The notes: generated by a model from the sequence alone, not told the origin. 64,000 bases of DNA from Caenorhabditis remanei (GCF_010183535.1 NC_071333.1:16738587-16802586); one strand, 5' to 3'. Positions 22,824 through 34,912 are shown, counted from the stretch's first letter. Numbers and translations: made by a program.

Positions 22824-25350
22824 TCTTAAAAAAGTATTATTTTTCTGAATAAAAATGAATCACAGGAAAAAGTAGAAGTACAACGAAAAAAGGGAAAAGT
22901 GTTCTCAGAGGATTACGGTAGTGGTTGAGTAACAGAAATTAGCCTTTGAACTCTTGTTTCAAGACGTTTCTGAAAAAGGGTGGGAGAGAGCGCAACTAAA
23001 AAATGAGTTCCAGAGTCACTAGAAACTCCTACCAAATCTAATAACTACATACGATGGACCTGTGGAAAAATATTACATTTTTCCTTTTTCAGTTGATAAT
23101 TTTAGTACCATATGTAACTGTTTTTGGAACATGAAGAGTTATCAGTTTTAACTGTGCTCTATTCGAGTACTAATTTTTGTAGTTGACAACTTTTTTGTGA
23201 CCATAACTTGCTAGGGAGTGTTCATACAAAAATTTGTCAACTACAAAAATGAAGCTACACCTTTGTTCCGTATGATCCAAAAAAGTAATTTTATAGAACA
23301 GTTAGTTCTTGTATGACACGCACCTTTGTGCCTGATTTAAGAGAAAAAAAGAATAAAAATTAACTGAGAATTTTCAGTTAGAACTTTTTGTAGATAGTGA
23401 TTCAGGTCAAAACGGTTTACAAAATAAAAAACCAAGAGTCGAAACCGATGATGAATTAATAAGAGAGTTTCTGAAATTTCGAGCCGAAACAAAACAGACC
23501 AGTTTTAGAATGGGCAAGAGGAAGGAAAAAACTGAAAAAAACTGAAGAAAAACTGAAGAAAAACTGAAGAAAAACTGAAAAAAACTGGAAAAAAGTTGTG
23601 AATAAACTGTTCGCAGCACGGTTTAAATAGTGTATAATCCAATTTTAACAATTGCATTCTTCAAATTCAACAATTTGCAAAAGATATCGCGAAAATCTCA
23701 ATTTTCAGATATCGCGAAAATCTCAATTCAATATTTCTGATATTTGTTTTAAATTGCATTAGTCATAGACCGTCTACAGCAATATCTTTCCAAATACAAT
23801 TTGATGTATCTGAAATTATTTGTTTAATTGGTTTCTCTGCACTCTCTCTTCTTTCTTGGGTCTCTAGAAGTTTGCCCGATACGTGAGCTTCTTGGTGTTT
23901 TTTAATGTTTTTCGATGTTTTTGTTTTTGTTTTTTGGTATGTGTGTGTTTAGATATGTAATATTTTTCCTGAATTCATTTCATGAATTTTCATGAATTCA
24001 TTTCATAAATTTAATAATTTTTTTTTCAGTACACCTTTTTATAAAAATTAACGTGAGCACTGTTTTTCGAAAAAAGAGGGGTGGAACGAATTGGACACCT
24101 TTATTTTATTACTTTTTTCGTTAATTTTTTCTTCACTTTTTAGGTTTCCCAAAATTTGTAAAACCCCTTTCGAACCTTCTTTTTTCCTTTCGCGTTTCTT
24201 TTGTACTGTTAATCTTATGATTCTCGGTTTTTGGTGCTGTTCGTAAGTGAAAATATGTTTTTTTCCCAAAATGAAAAGTTTGCGGTCAAGTTATGTTTTT
24301 TTTCTGATTACCAAGACAAAAAATGACAGTTTGGAACGAAAGAAAGTCTTATCGTTAAGAGACACTTCTGTGTACATAGTATGTTTCTCAACTGATAAGA
24401 ATTCATTAGCTTTTAAAGTATTGCGAAATTTTTGGCTCTTTGGTAGAACGAAGCAGTCAATTTGTACGGTTCAGCATTTCAGTTAAAATTGGTGTCAAAC
24501 CGTTTCGGCGCATAACTTTTCGCTCGTTTTCTCTAAATATGTAATATTTATTATTAACCAGCCTGGCTGCCGCGCCTTCGGCGCTTCATCCGGCTGGCCT
24601 CTTCTTATTTTCCTGTTCACCCCCTCACAAAAGCGTTCACGTGGCCGAGTGGTTAACGAGCACGCCTGTCGCTGAAAGGGCGAGGGTTCGACTTTTGCCC
24701 AGGGCGCGCTCTCCCCTTTATTTCTCAAAAATCTTGCGGACATCCTGAAAAACAGGCAGACAAATCCACAAACAGAGCCCACACGCGTTTCATATATAAG
24801 AATGAATAAGAAACAAACGAGACAATTTTTTCAGATCAAGAATGTGTTGTTGAAAAACCGTATACTTCAACACTGAACCAATCCCCACACTAAGTGTTTC
24901 TCAGAAATCCTGATTGTCATTTTTGAACGTTTAACTTCAAAACATGCTCCTCTGAGAATAAATCTTCCCAGTTGTCTTATATATGAACTCGGTCCCTTGT
25001 ATTTTTCCTTAAACAAGTTTCCGCAACATCGAGTTGTTGCATTTTCTACGTCATCGCCCGCCGGTCAAAGCTCGCACCACCCTGTTAGGACACACACGGA
25101 CTGCTCAACCGAGTCGAATAGGCCAAAGAGTATGACATGACAGGAAATAGCCCACGTTTCCGTATATAAACCAAACTTTATTAGATAGGAAGCACTACTC
25201 GCTCTCTTCAAGAAGGAAGTAGTGAGTAGAGAAGTTTGAAGAATAGATGATCAAAAAACAGCAGTTTCTAGATATGTTTAGAATCTATAATAGTAAAATT
25301 CTAAATTCTAATAATAACCAGATTCATATATAAACAATAAGTATTGTACA
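22824..25350. other. intergenic region with simple repeats and a tRNA-like fragment
   Basis: No gene supported. A short inverted repeat around 23175-23265 (TTTTTGTAGTTGACAACTTT against TTGTCAACTACAAAAATG) is related to the core of the TACAGTACTGGC elements. An (ACTGAAGAAAA)n stretch lies at about 23530-23592, and a tRNA-like fragment near 24636. Confidence 0.4.
24636..24715 (+). pseudogene. tRNA-like sequence (degenerate)
   Basis: It contains an A-box-like TGGCCGAGTGGTTAACG and a B-box-like GGGTTCGACTT at tRNA spacing. I cannot fold an acceptor stem or a seven-base anticodon loop, so this is more likely a tRNA-derived relic or SINE head than a working tRNA. Confidence 0.35.
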
Positions 25351-26882
25351 TATAACCTATTCTCTGTAAGAGTCGAACATGGTCACAGTAGGTAGGGGCG
25401 TACGGCCTGTATTGATGTTACAGATTAAAAATTGCATGTGCATATACATTAGGCCATTAGTGACCCATACCATAGTTTTTGGGCCCGGGCTCTGAGTTAC
25501 GGTAGTACGGTAGGTGCTCAAAGGTCAAAAAATTTATTTTTTTGTTTTTCATTTTTAAAAGCTGATTTTTTTCCAACAAAATATGCATAATTAGTATATA
25601 CTTTTCCCAAATTATCAGACTTGAACAACTTTTTTTCACCGAGTTCACACCAAAATACCCAAAATTTTGAGACATTTTGACAGAAAATCGAAATTTTCGA
25701 TCCTTATTCAAAAAAACCCCACGACAAAATTTTTGTTTTTCAAATAAGAATTCCAAATTCTTTGATTTAAAAATATATTCGTTCAAAACAACCTCTGAGC
25801 AGAAACCCAAAAGTGCGTCTGACTGAATGACAAAAAATTTTTTAGACGAAAATCAAAAATACTTTATTGATATCGTAAGATCGTGTTATACTGAACATTT
25901 TTTATACTAACACATTTTTACCAAACTGAGTCCATCTATGAGAAAATCATGTTCAAGATGAAAACAACGCAAAATTCCATTTTACACCACTCATCTAAAA
26001 TATAAATTTTTTCAAGCTTTTTTTAAATTTTAAAATTTGTTTTAATTAAGTGTTTGTAACAATGTGTTAAACACGATAAAGATGAGTTTTACATGAGTTC
26101 CTGTCTCACTGTAACATGTGATGAAATTTCCACGTATCCCTATACGTTCGAGTTTTCTACTGAAACAACATATTGACGAAATCAAGCAAACAAACTTATT
26201 TTATTGCTGGTTACAGAACATAAATCAAAAAATAAGAAAATTAAGGAAAATAACTTTCCTTTTGATGCGCAGTGCGAAACGAGAAATTTTGCGTTGGTTT
26301 CATCTTGAACATGATTTTCTCATAGATGGACTTAGTTTGGTAAAAAAGTGTCAGTACAAAAAATGTTCAGTATAACACGATCTTAAGATATCAATAAATA
26401 ATTTTTGATTTTCGTCTAAAAAATTTTTTTGTCATTCAGTCAGACGCACTTTTGGGTTTCTGCTCAGAGGTTGTTTTGAACGAATATATTTTTAAATCAA
26501 AGAATTTGGAATTCTTATTTGAAAAACAAAAGTTTTGTCGTGGGGTTTTTTTGAATAAGGATCGAAAATTTCGATTTTCTGTCAAAATGTCTCAAAATTT
26601 TGGGTTTTTTGGTGTGAACTCGGTGAAAAAAAGTTGTTCAAGTCTGATAATTTGGGAAAAGTATATACTAATTGTGCATATTTTGTTGGATAAAAATTAG
26701 CTTTTAAAAATGAAAAACAAAAAAATAAATTTTTTGACCTTTGAGCACCTACCGTACTACCGTAGCCCGGAGCCGGGGCCCAAAAATTATGGTATGAGTC
26801 ACTGATGGCCTGGTATACATTTTGATACAAAAATAAATCCCTAGTACCCACGTTGCTCGAGTCTTACAGAGAATAGGTTATA
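25351..26882. repeat. 1.5-kb fold-back (long inverted repeat) element
   Basis: The left arm, about 25351-25990, and right arm, about 26245-26882, are near-identical inverted copies around a centre of about 250 bp. The outer ends read TATAACCTATTCTCTGTAAG and its complement. The arms also share TACGGTAGTACGGTAGGTG. Each arm contains the same open frame on mirrored strands (25457-25810 minus, 26452-26700 plus) with only a few residue differences, which shows arm identity, not a gene. Transcribed through, it would form a hairpin with a stem of about 600 bp. No transposase is seen, so it is a non-autonomous fold-back element. Confidence 0.85.
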
Positions 26883-27035
26883 TCTACTTAATTTCTAGCA
26901 ATATATTTCAGCATAACTGCAATTCAATTTCTAATATTTTCAATGGTGGTCACTGATGTTTCTCTCGAGGAAAATGTTGCCTTTGTCCTCCAAAGTGCGC
27001 CGACATCTATAACGTACATGCCTCCCGTCTCAACA

Positions 27036-27109
27036 GCCGCCATAGCTCAGTCGGTTAGAGCGTGGGTCTAATAAGCCCAAGGTCGCAGGTTCGACCCCTG
27101 CTGGCGGCA
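27036..27109 (+). tRNA. tRNA-Ile (AAT)
   Basis: A complete cloverleaf of 74 nt. The acceptor GCCGCCA pairs with TGGCGGC. The D arm is TAGCTCAGTCGGTTAGAGC, the anticodon loop CTAATAA gives AAT, and the T arm GCAGGTTCGACCCCTGC is perfect. Position 27109 is the discriminator A. Confidence 0.93.
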
Positions 27110-27445
27110 AATGTTTTGGTTTTTTTGAGGTGACGTCATCGAGATTCTCGATGACGTTCGAGAATTAGTACACTTTTGAGACGGAAATTATCTTTTGAAA
27201 CGGAAATAATTGAACACCAGGAATTGGTATTTAGGTCGAATATTATGCTGAAGAATGATTTTAAAGAGTAATTAGTCGAATTTTGGTAGTTTTCAAAAGT
27301 TTCTGATGCGATTTGAAGTTCGAACAAAAGAAAATGAAGGTGTGAAATGATTGTAACATGATGAATCATTACTCATCTTACCTTTGAGTTACCAGATTCC
27401 TCAATCTTTCAGTGGATTTTGTTTCCCAAAAAAACAAAAAGGTTC

Positions 27446-27517
27446 TAGCAGCGAGTGGTTTCGATCCACCGACCTCTGGGTTATGGGCCCAGCACGCTTC
27501 CACTGCGCCACGCTGCT
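27446..27517 (-). tRNA. initiator tRNA-Met (CAT)
   Basis: The minus strand folds as a 72-nt tRNA starting AGCAGCGTGGCGCAG, with anticodon loop CCATAAC (CAT). Features of eukaryotic initiators are present: a terminal A-T acceptor pair, three G-C pairs in the anticodon stem (GGGCCCATAACCC) and an ATCGAAA T-loop instead of TTCRA. Confidence 0.95.
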
Positions 27518-28036
27518 GACGTTGTGTGTATAACCGAAACGTGTACACATACGAGGCGACACACAGTTGGAGGTCGCAGAGAAAACCGCTAGCCAGGAGA
27601 ATGTGCCTCTCTTTGTTTGGCCGTCCGAGTGCTGTCCTTCTTGGATGGCAATGTTTGGGCGTGTATTTCCAAAGAATTAATTTTGTTCTTAAATGAAGTT
27701 TCAAATGTTTGTATATAATAGAGGTTATTTTGACTGTTATCTAATCAAACTCATTCAACAAAACTTTGTGTTTTGTGCCGAAATAGTGTTGTTGCCAATT
27801 AGAGAATCTAACGAAGAGGTGGCTCTTCGAGAAAACTAAGATATCATGTTTTGATATCCTCCTTGAGATGAGCAGCCTAATTAGTGGCACCAACGCAAAA
27901 TTGGAGACTTGAGAGAGAAACTTGAGACAAACTTGAGCACGCCAACGCATTTCCTTTCAGCATCTATTTTTTTCTAGTTCTTCTTTCTTGCCTGACTTTT
28001 CTTCTTACTGATTTTAACTTCTGATTTTACGTATTT
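27518..28036. other. intergenic; no gene seen
   Basis: Between the initiator tRNA and the next gene I see no coding signal. The last bases (GATTTTACGTATTTCAG) end in a splice acceptor just before the start codon at 28053. Confidence 0.5.
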
Positions 28037-28052
28037 CAGAAGAATATCCGCC

Positions 28053-28343
28053 ATGAATAGCGCAACAAGCGAAGAGGACCGGAGAATTATTGCGAGAGGA
28101 CTCCAAGACATCGAGAAGTTCAAAAAGATGTTAGCCTCATTCAAGGAAATTCATGAAGTTGGAACTCCGGAGTATGAAAAGATCAATCAGCAGAAAAGGA
28201 ACTACACGTCCCTGCAAAATGGACCAAAAGTTCCTTCAATAGAAATTCATAACGATGATGGAGAACAAATGGATTACAACTCGCAAGAAGAACCCGAGAC
28301 CAAACGTTTCAAGACGAATTCTGGCGGATCAACTTCTAATTAA
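28053..28343 (+). CDS. small hydrophilic protein, probably nuclear
   Basis: A single-exon 96-aa frame whose ATG is preceded, 16 bases away, by a strong acceptor (CGTATTTCAG), suggesting trans-splicing. The N-terminal 50 residues (EEDRRIIARGLQDIEKFKK, then HEVGTPEYEKI) look helical. The C-terminal part is disordered and acidic, with KRFK as a possible nuclear signal. I recognise no family. A GTGAGT donor follows the stop codon immediately, and an acceptor at about 28399 (TGCGTTTCAG) could define a 3' UTR intron. AATAAA occurs near 28680. Confidence 0.6.
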   Translation: MNSATSEEDRRIIARGLQDIEKFKKMLASFKEIHEVGTPEYEKINQQKRNYTSLQNGPKVPSIEIHNDDGEQMDYNSQEEPETKRFKTNSGGSTSN

Positions 28344-28974
28344 GTGAGTACTAATGAGAGTGTTACCAATGAGGTGTGTTACCAATTATGCGTTTCAGAA
28401 TGATATGTAATCGGATACTCGCACTTACAACTCAGAATGTGGTCAAATTGTGGTCGAATGTGGTCAAGTTGTGGTCAATTAGCAACTCAGCCAAAATATA
28501 TTTTAAAATAGTCCCTGTTAACGCTATTAATATATTTATCTCTTCAATCTAATCATAATTGAATTGATGAATAATACCTCCCATCTGAGATCCTCGCTTC
28601 TTTTTTGTGGTTTTTTTCAGTAATTTGTTTTTTCACCATATTTTATGCTTTGATTCAGTTGTTGACCAGGAAAAAGTGGAATAAATGAATATAATAGAAA
28701 CTAGATGTGATTTTTGGAAACATGATAAGATTGTCTGCATATATTTTTTGGGGTGTCCGAATTTCTTTTCTCAACATTTCCAATTCTGAACAGAATGACG
28801 ATTCAACTCTCATTAATTCTCATTGAGAAGGAAAAAGAGAGAAAACGCCAGATTAGCCTTCTGGTATATACTCCTTTTCTTCGAAGGAAACCAGAGAGAT
28901 GCGCCGGTTGCGGAATTGGGACACATCCCCCGTTTCGCATAAACATAGTAAACGGATTGTTGTTAGTTGCGCGT

Positions 28975-29046
28975 GGCCGGATGGTCTAGTGGTATGATTC
29001 TCGCTTAGGGTGCGAGAGGTCCCGGGATCGATCCCCGGTCCGGCCC
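28975..29046 (+). tRNA. tRNA-Pro (AGG)
   Basis: A 72-nt cloverleaf. The acceptor GGCCGGA pairs with TCCGGCC, the anticodon stem-loop CTCGCTTAGGGTGCGAG gives AGG, and the T arm is CCGGGATCGATCCCCGG. The T-loop begins with A where most elongator tRNAs have T. An identical gene lies at 39820-39891 on the other strand. Confidence 0.93.
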
Positions 29047-29322
29047 ACTTCCTTTTGCTGAAAATCACAGATCTCTATTTTTAGCTATTTGTAAATTTAT
29101 TAATCATGACAAATGAGAAATGAGTCATAAAATATGTTTTCAGATGAAACATGAACATTATAACATTATGAAAACTCATTCATTCCTCTTCTTCTTGCTT
29201 GCCTATTCTGCAATACACAGAAAAAACCTAAATGGTATGTCAGGTACGTCGTCGAGAAATAGGAAACTTCAGGGTTTGTGTTCTAGGACATTGAATCATT
29301 AAGTGTGTCTCTAGGAGGTTCC

Positions 29323-30552
29323 ATGAAGTGGATTAACTATTTGAATATAGCCCGTTTCACATCTAAGGAAGACGGTGGTGAAGAGATTAATCTTTTCATT
29401 AGCTCTAAAATGAATCAGAACATTGTGGTGTTACAAAGCCCGGAAAAGGTAAGAAGCTTGGATTTTAAATGGTAGATTTTTGAAAACCATTCTTAGAACT
29501 CAATTCGCGCTTGGTTTTACTTTGCCAAGGACGATGTACCCATTGCAAGCCAACATCATGTATTCGTGTCATCGGATAACAACGAAATAGAGAAAAACTA
29601 TTTTCTAAAGGCTGTGCAGTGGTTGAAAGAGTTAGTTGCAACATATGGGCTAGAAGACATCGAGCTGCATGTCTATATGGTTAGATTTTGAGATCTGCTT
29701 TCATTATATTTGGAAATTACAGACAGAACCTCCAGGCCATTTTGAAATTAATCACAGTTTTTTGAAAATAACAGAAGTGAACCTGTATTCTGATAATGTG
29801 GATGTATTCCGCTGGCTTCTTCCCCAGTTACCACAGAGTTTACGTTACTTGTCGCTGAACCCCCTAACAATGTCTTGCAACCAAATTGTGATACCTTCTG
29901 ATATATTGTCATCCCCTCAGGTTTTTTTCATCGTATGACTTTTGTAATCAATACGTCGTTGTTTCAGGTTACCAACTGCGAGAACTTGTTTTTTGCATGT
30001 CCAGTTAACTTTTCGAATTCTCAATTCTCAAGTTTGAACGCAGAGAGACTTTGTTTCGAAACAACAGATCTTGACGAAAGAAGTGTAAACAACTTTTTGA
30101 AAGTAATTTTACTCGAATTTTTCTTTTCACACAAACGTTTTCAGAAGTGGAGCAGTGGGTTGATTGGATATCCGTTTTCCGAGTTTACTATAAAATTGGG
30201 ACGGCCTCCAAACTTCTGGCACGTTTGCCAAGGGTTGAAGACACAGTCCTGGGGGAATATCTTTGAAAAACTTGAGTAAGTTTTGAGAACTATCTGACAG
30301 AATCAAGTTTTTCAAACTTTTTTTCTCAGAAAAGAAGATCTAGAACAATTCATCTTCTGCTACGGCGATGGAATTTGCTATCAAGTCCTGTCGCAACATC
30401 TTCTCTATTCAAGTCTAACGGTTTTTCTATCGAGTGACAGCATTTCAGTTTTTCACACAGGGAAAGAGAAAGATAAAAAGCAGTTATATAGTTTTTTCGA
30501 TTTCCCTATGAGTGCGTATTTTCTGAACAAAGCGAAGAACGTTCAAAGTTGA
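29323..30552 (+). CDS. F-box-associated (FBA_2-like) domain protein
   Basis: Six exons join in phase to 331 aa: 29323-29448, 29497-29679, 29723-29920, 29968-30102, 30145-30275 and 30330-30552. The central part has the pattern of the FBA_2 domain of nematode F-box A/B proteins: repeated weak leucine-rich segments, then LNAERLCFETTDLDERSVN and NFLKKWSSG, where the family has a conserved N-FLK-W. Such proteins are usually substrate adaptors of SCF ubiquitin ligases. The N-terminal F-box (typically FPLLRLP and a following helix) is not recognisable here or in the 200 bp upstream. Either the start is further upstream in an exon I did not find, or the F-box is lost. A MITE lies 74 bp past the stop. 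Confidence 0.75.
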
Positions 30553-30625
30553 AGTGAACAGAATTGATTATTGCTTACATAATGTTTGCTTGATGTTGTT
30601 TTTCAGATTTTTGGGAAAACTGAGA

Positions 30626-30902
30626 TACCGTAAATACTGTATTATAACGGCACCTGTAATAGAACGGCACCTGTATTATAACGGCACCCCATCTATACTC
30701 AGAACTCAATAATATGATTATACCAGTGTTTTTTACTGGTTCTGATTAGAAGCACCGTGTTTGGTCACTTCTAGATCTGCAAATAGAACGCCCAAAAAAG
30801 TTTTTTTCGTTTAATTTTAATGAGTTTCTGAAATCACAAAATTTTTCTCGGAGGCAGTTGAAAAATATAACGGCATGCCGTTATAATACAGTATTTACGG
30901 TA
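30626..30902. mobile_element. MITE with terminal inverted repeats of about 26 bp
   Basis: The left end TACCGTAAATACTGTATTAT and right end ATAATACAGTATTTACGGTA are perfect inverted copies flanked by TA, extended inward by AACGGCA/TGCCGTT. The interior is non-coding with extra copies of ATAACGGCACC. The size of 277 bp fits a Tc1/mariner-type MITE. Confidence 0.85.
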
Positions 30903-33900
30903 TATGTGTATGCTGATGCTTCCAATGTTCCCTTTATAAAATTATATATGCTTGAAAAATGAAACTTGATCCGATTCACATCCCCCATTAAATATCTTGT
31001 TGATCTTTTCGAAACTTTCTACAAGAAACCAAACTATCGAAAGCGAGACGAGGAAGATCTCGTCGTTGATAAGGAAACCGAAGTTTCTTTGCGGCTTGGC
31101 GAAAGTAGGTCTGCAGGAAAGTGAAATCCGATAGGAGAGAAAAAGAGAGTGTCTCCTCTCCTCAATCTGACCCATTTTTTCGAAGGCTATCCTATCCACT
31201 CCGGAAAAAAGTGACACAGTTTTAATTTGTGGAATCGGACATTGTACCGGCTATCGAGACAGATTGGTGTAGTGATTGGGAAGATGAGGATTCGAAGAAA
31301 ATTTTGAGATTGGTAGTCCGTCGTCAGTTATCATGAGTTGTCATATACCGGTGTTCCAAGGCATGATTCTTAGTACAACCTGAGCTCAACAGGAATCGAC
31401 ATAAACTAGTTGCGAAAAACTAATTTATAGGGTCAAAACTTTCCTGTTTCAAATATGAATGAGTATCTTTAATCCTGCTAACACAGGGTTGCAAGGCGTA
31501 AGGTCCGCTACAAAAAGTTTTAAATTTACCTTCCGAGTCGCGTTGCGTGCGCGTCGCGTTTGTCATTAAAAGCTAATAATTTACACATCACAATTTGATT
31601 TTTGCTGCTGCTCTCATGTTTCTACCGTTTTTGGGCCAGTTACTTCAGAAACCAATGTTTTTTATCCAGAATTTTTTAATGCATAATCATATATTGTTTT
31701 CCAAGACATTTGCAACACTTCATTTTTGTATTGTTACTTCACATGATAAGTCTTTTCTCAACGTTTGAAACACTTTCCAGCTTTCATCGCTGCAATGAAG
31801 TTTAGGAAAAAATCTGAAATGTTGTGTGCAGCCATTATGTGTCTGTGTCTCCGTGTGTTGGTATGCTTTCCAGATTGCCGGGCATCTTCATGATGAAACA
31901 GAGCATTCAATTTTTTTGCGGATTAACAGAGTTGTGTCGTGTGAAAGGATGGATTTAATGATATGTGGAGTATTCCAGAAAAACTTATTGAAACAATGAT
32001 TAGCATAGTTTTTGTTTTACCAAGGCTATCAAAAAGACCGTTGGGCAATTATATATTGCCAGACATGAAAAATTAATTTTCACTTTTCCCGGCGGCATTG
32101 TATAATGGAAGGCTAGAATATTAGTCGATGTGCGAAAATTCAGCACATTTGGACTATCCGCATCCTCGGCAGCCATGAAGCCCGCTGGCTACGGCCGACC
32201 GCGCGCGGCCGCGCAACATCGTTGCGTTTTACTGAAACAGAGTCGTGCTCAGAAATCTTACTTAACATGTTTTATGCATGTCTGCTTAGAACAGCATGAG
32301 TATCTGAAATTGCATTTCCTTTCAAACTTACTAACCACTCTATATGGTATTCAAAAAAGAACCGTAATTCACTGGTTCCTAAGGATACTCGACTGCTACG
32401 TTTACTTCGAAAGCAGTCAGAGCATTCTCAGGGACCACCAAAGACGGTAACTGGGGAATACAGAAAGAAGTGGAAGAATGAAGACTGAATAACTGACTTA
32501 ACAGATTTTTTGCCACTATTTATGGATTAGTCGGTAGAGGAGAGACGCTGGTCAGATCGGACAGTCAGCGGTGGGCGGAGTCTGAACACTCTTTTTTGTT
32601 CTAGAAATCGCGACGCAAGCTGGTACGACCTTCATGCGAAATAGAGAAATAGCGTTGCGACGGAGAGCGCGTTCGAAAAAATTTGAACGACAGGTGCAAG
32701 AGACACGCCATCGAACACGAATAGATGGAGAAAAGAGGGAAAAAGTGCAAACCTTGAGAGATTTTTTCGAATAAGACAAAGACAGAAGTGATCATTTGAA
32801 TTCTTTGGTAAACGTCAATGAGAGGAGAAAGGAAAAGAGAAGAAATAGGACTGGGTCAAGGGAAACGATAAATTGGGGCTGAGAGTCCAGAAAATTTATC
32901 TACTGTGGTGGCACGACACACGCATGAAAAAATATGTACGGTGAAGAAGAAGAGGTTGTCAATCTTTTCCAAATTCAAAAAACTAGTCAGGAACTAAGGG
33001 GCTACAAAGAAAACTAAAGTTCGACTAAAACGGGTTTTTTTCGAATAGACGTTTGTTTCTTAACGGTTAACATTAACATCCAAGTTGATGAGTATGGTCT
33101 GTCACAGACAATTGATTTTGGTAATTGATACTGAAATACGGAATATCGGTTGGAATCTTTTCCAGCAACGTCAATCGAATTTCCGAAATAGTAGTTTTAG
33201 CAGTGAAACCACATCGCTATACAATTGTGAATAGTATAAACGGGGCTATTGTTTTTGCCACCATAGTTATGACTAATGAAAAGTTCTTGTATAACTTTAC
33301 TAAGTGCATACGGTGACTCGACATGGTCAATTGTGTATTGAAATAGTTTTAGGAGAGATGACGAAATTGAACACAAAAAATTCAATTCTTGGGGAACAAA
33401 GTTTTAAAAAAGTCTTGTGATCGCATTTTAAATAGATTATTGGGTGTATAAACTAAAAATGGAAGACATGACAGAGATATTTTACAAGTGTAGCGTTAGG
33501 TAAAACGGCTACTCAAAAAGTGACAACTCTTGTCCTTCATATCTGAAAAAAGACGCCTAAAAGCAAGAAAAGTCTTATAAAACTGTGCAAAAATTGCCAT
33601 CAGCAGTACTTGAACCTATGAGGGCTGAATGTATGTATTTCAAACAACGTCTGTCTTCCTGGCCATTCGGATATGGAATATGCTTGCCGCCACAGTAGTG
33701 AGATGTGATTCATGTGGCACACAGTTTTTATTGTATCCTCCAAACGAAAGTTTGTACCATATTCTGAATTTGACCAGATATTTTGTTCTAGGTTCGGTTT
33801 GCCTTTGCTTCCCCGAGTCATAGTGTCTAGTGTGCTCCACACACAATTTCGCAATCCCTGAATGCTTCACTCATAGAACTGATAGTGAGACCACACAAGG

Positions 33901-34502
33901 CAAGAAAAATTAAAAATGGCGAGTAAACACGAGTACTGATGACTGACAAATGAAATTCTGATAGAAATTCCTGCTGGCCATCAACAAAAATGATTTGCAG
34001 TCTGCAGGTTTCAAAGATACGCGGGCAGATCCCAATTGATTTCTAGTCAATTTCGTCAGTACTCGGTCATAACTGCATGCTGAGATTTTAAGAGACTTGC
34101 AACGAGCCGGGCTTGGCCAAAAATTCCGCTTTGGAAGTTCAGTGCTGAAAAAACGTTTTCGAAAATTTTCCGATTCTTTTGGAAAAAATTGCTTAAGACT
34201 GTTTAAATGGTTCTTGAGGGATGAACCTGAAAAAAAAAGAAAAACTTTCAGAATTTTTTTTGTAAAAAATTGTAGTCTCTTGGATTATCGTATAGAAATA
34301 TAGATTTTTTACGAATATGTCAAAAATTTTCTAATCTGTGTTGCTATATTAATTTAATGAACATGTTTTAATTTAAAAAATTGAAAATTAAGAGAAAAAA
34401 TTGTTTTATTATTTGCCACTACATCATTTGTTCTTCTGTTTGTCTATTTCCCCACTGCCAATGCACCTCTTATCAACAAAAAGAAGATCCTGTCTTCCAT
34501 CG
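30903..34502. other. intergenic region, 3.6 kb
   Basis: No gene supported. Several short frames on both strands lack splice signals and protein-like composition. A short GC-rich patch lies at 32160-32220. A tRNA-Ser pseudogene is at 33996-34076. Confidence 0.45.
33996..34076 (-). pseudogene. tRNA-Ser (AGA) pseudogene
   Basis: The minus strand aligns with the tRNA-Ser genes at 56 kb over its length and keeps the anticodon stem-loop TTGACTAGAAATCAA. The B box is ruined (ATCTTTGAAACC instead of GGTTCGAATCC) and the D arm is altered, so it should not be transcribed by Pol III. Confidence 0.8.
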
Positions 34503-34574
34503 TCCTCGGTAGTATAGTGGTGAGTATCCGCGTCTGTCACATGCGAGACCCGGGTTCAATTCCCGGCCGGGGAG
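34503..34574 (+). tRNA. tRNA-Asp (GTC)
   Basis: A 72-nt cloverleaf with acceptor TCCTCGG pairing CCGGGGA, D arm GTAGTATAGTGGTGAGTAT, anticodon loop CTGTCAC (GTC) and T arm CCGGGTTCAATTCCCGG. Confidence 0.94.
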
Positions 34575-34655
34575 AACATTTTTTGTTTTTTTTTCTAGAA
34601 CTTTTGTATCAAAAATCTTTGCACCCCTTCTAGAAATTTTTTCTTTTTTTTGAAT

Positions 34656-34912
34656 CTGATAATCAGTGAAAAAAAGAGTCGAAAGTCAATCAGGCAAACA
34701 TTTGAAATTTTCAAATCCAATTTCCGGGGTATTCAACTGAAACTGATAACAAGTGAGAAAAAATGAATCAAAAGTCGATCCCGTAAACATCGAAAAGCTT
34801 TAGATGCAATTTCCGGCACATTTCATTGAAACTGATAACAAGTGAGAGAAAATGAATCAAAAGTCAATCCGACAAACATCGAAACGCTTCAGATCCAATT
34901 TCCGGCACGTGA
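34656..34912 (+). repeat. three tandem copies of an 86-90-bp unit
   Basis: Units begin near 34656, 34742 and 34831. Each contains CTGATAA, then AGTGAGA, AATCAAAAGTC, a run like CAAACATCGAAA and TCCAATTTCCGG. Copies 2 and 3 are close; copy 1 is more diverged. Confidence 0.8.

Noticed and set aside
25457..26700. Two similar proteins on opposite strands
   Set aside because: They are mirror copies produced by the inverted-repeat arms, with no splice signals or homology.
29120..29302. Hydrophobic frame as a possible F-box exon
   Set aside because: It lacks the F-box pattern in any frame I could connect to the FBA exons.
32130..32450. 106-codon frame
   Set aside because: Starts in a GC-rich patch, has no splice context and no protein-like pattern.
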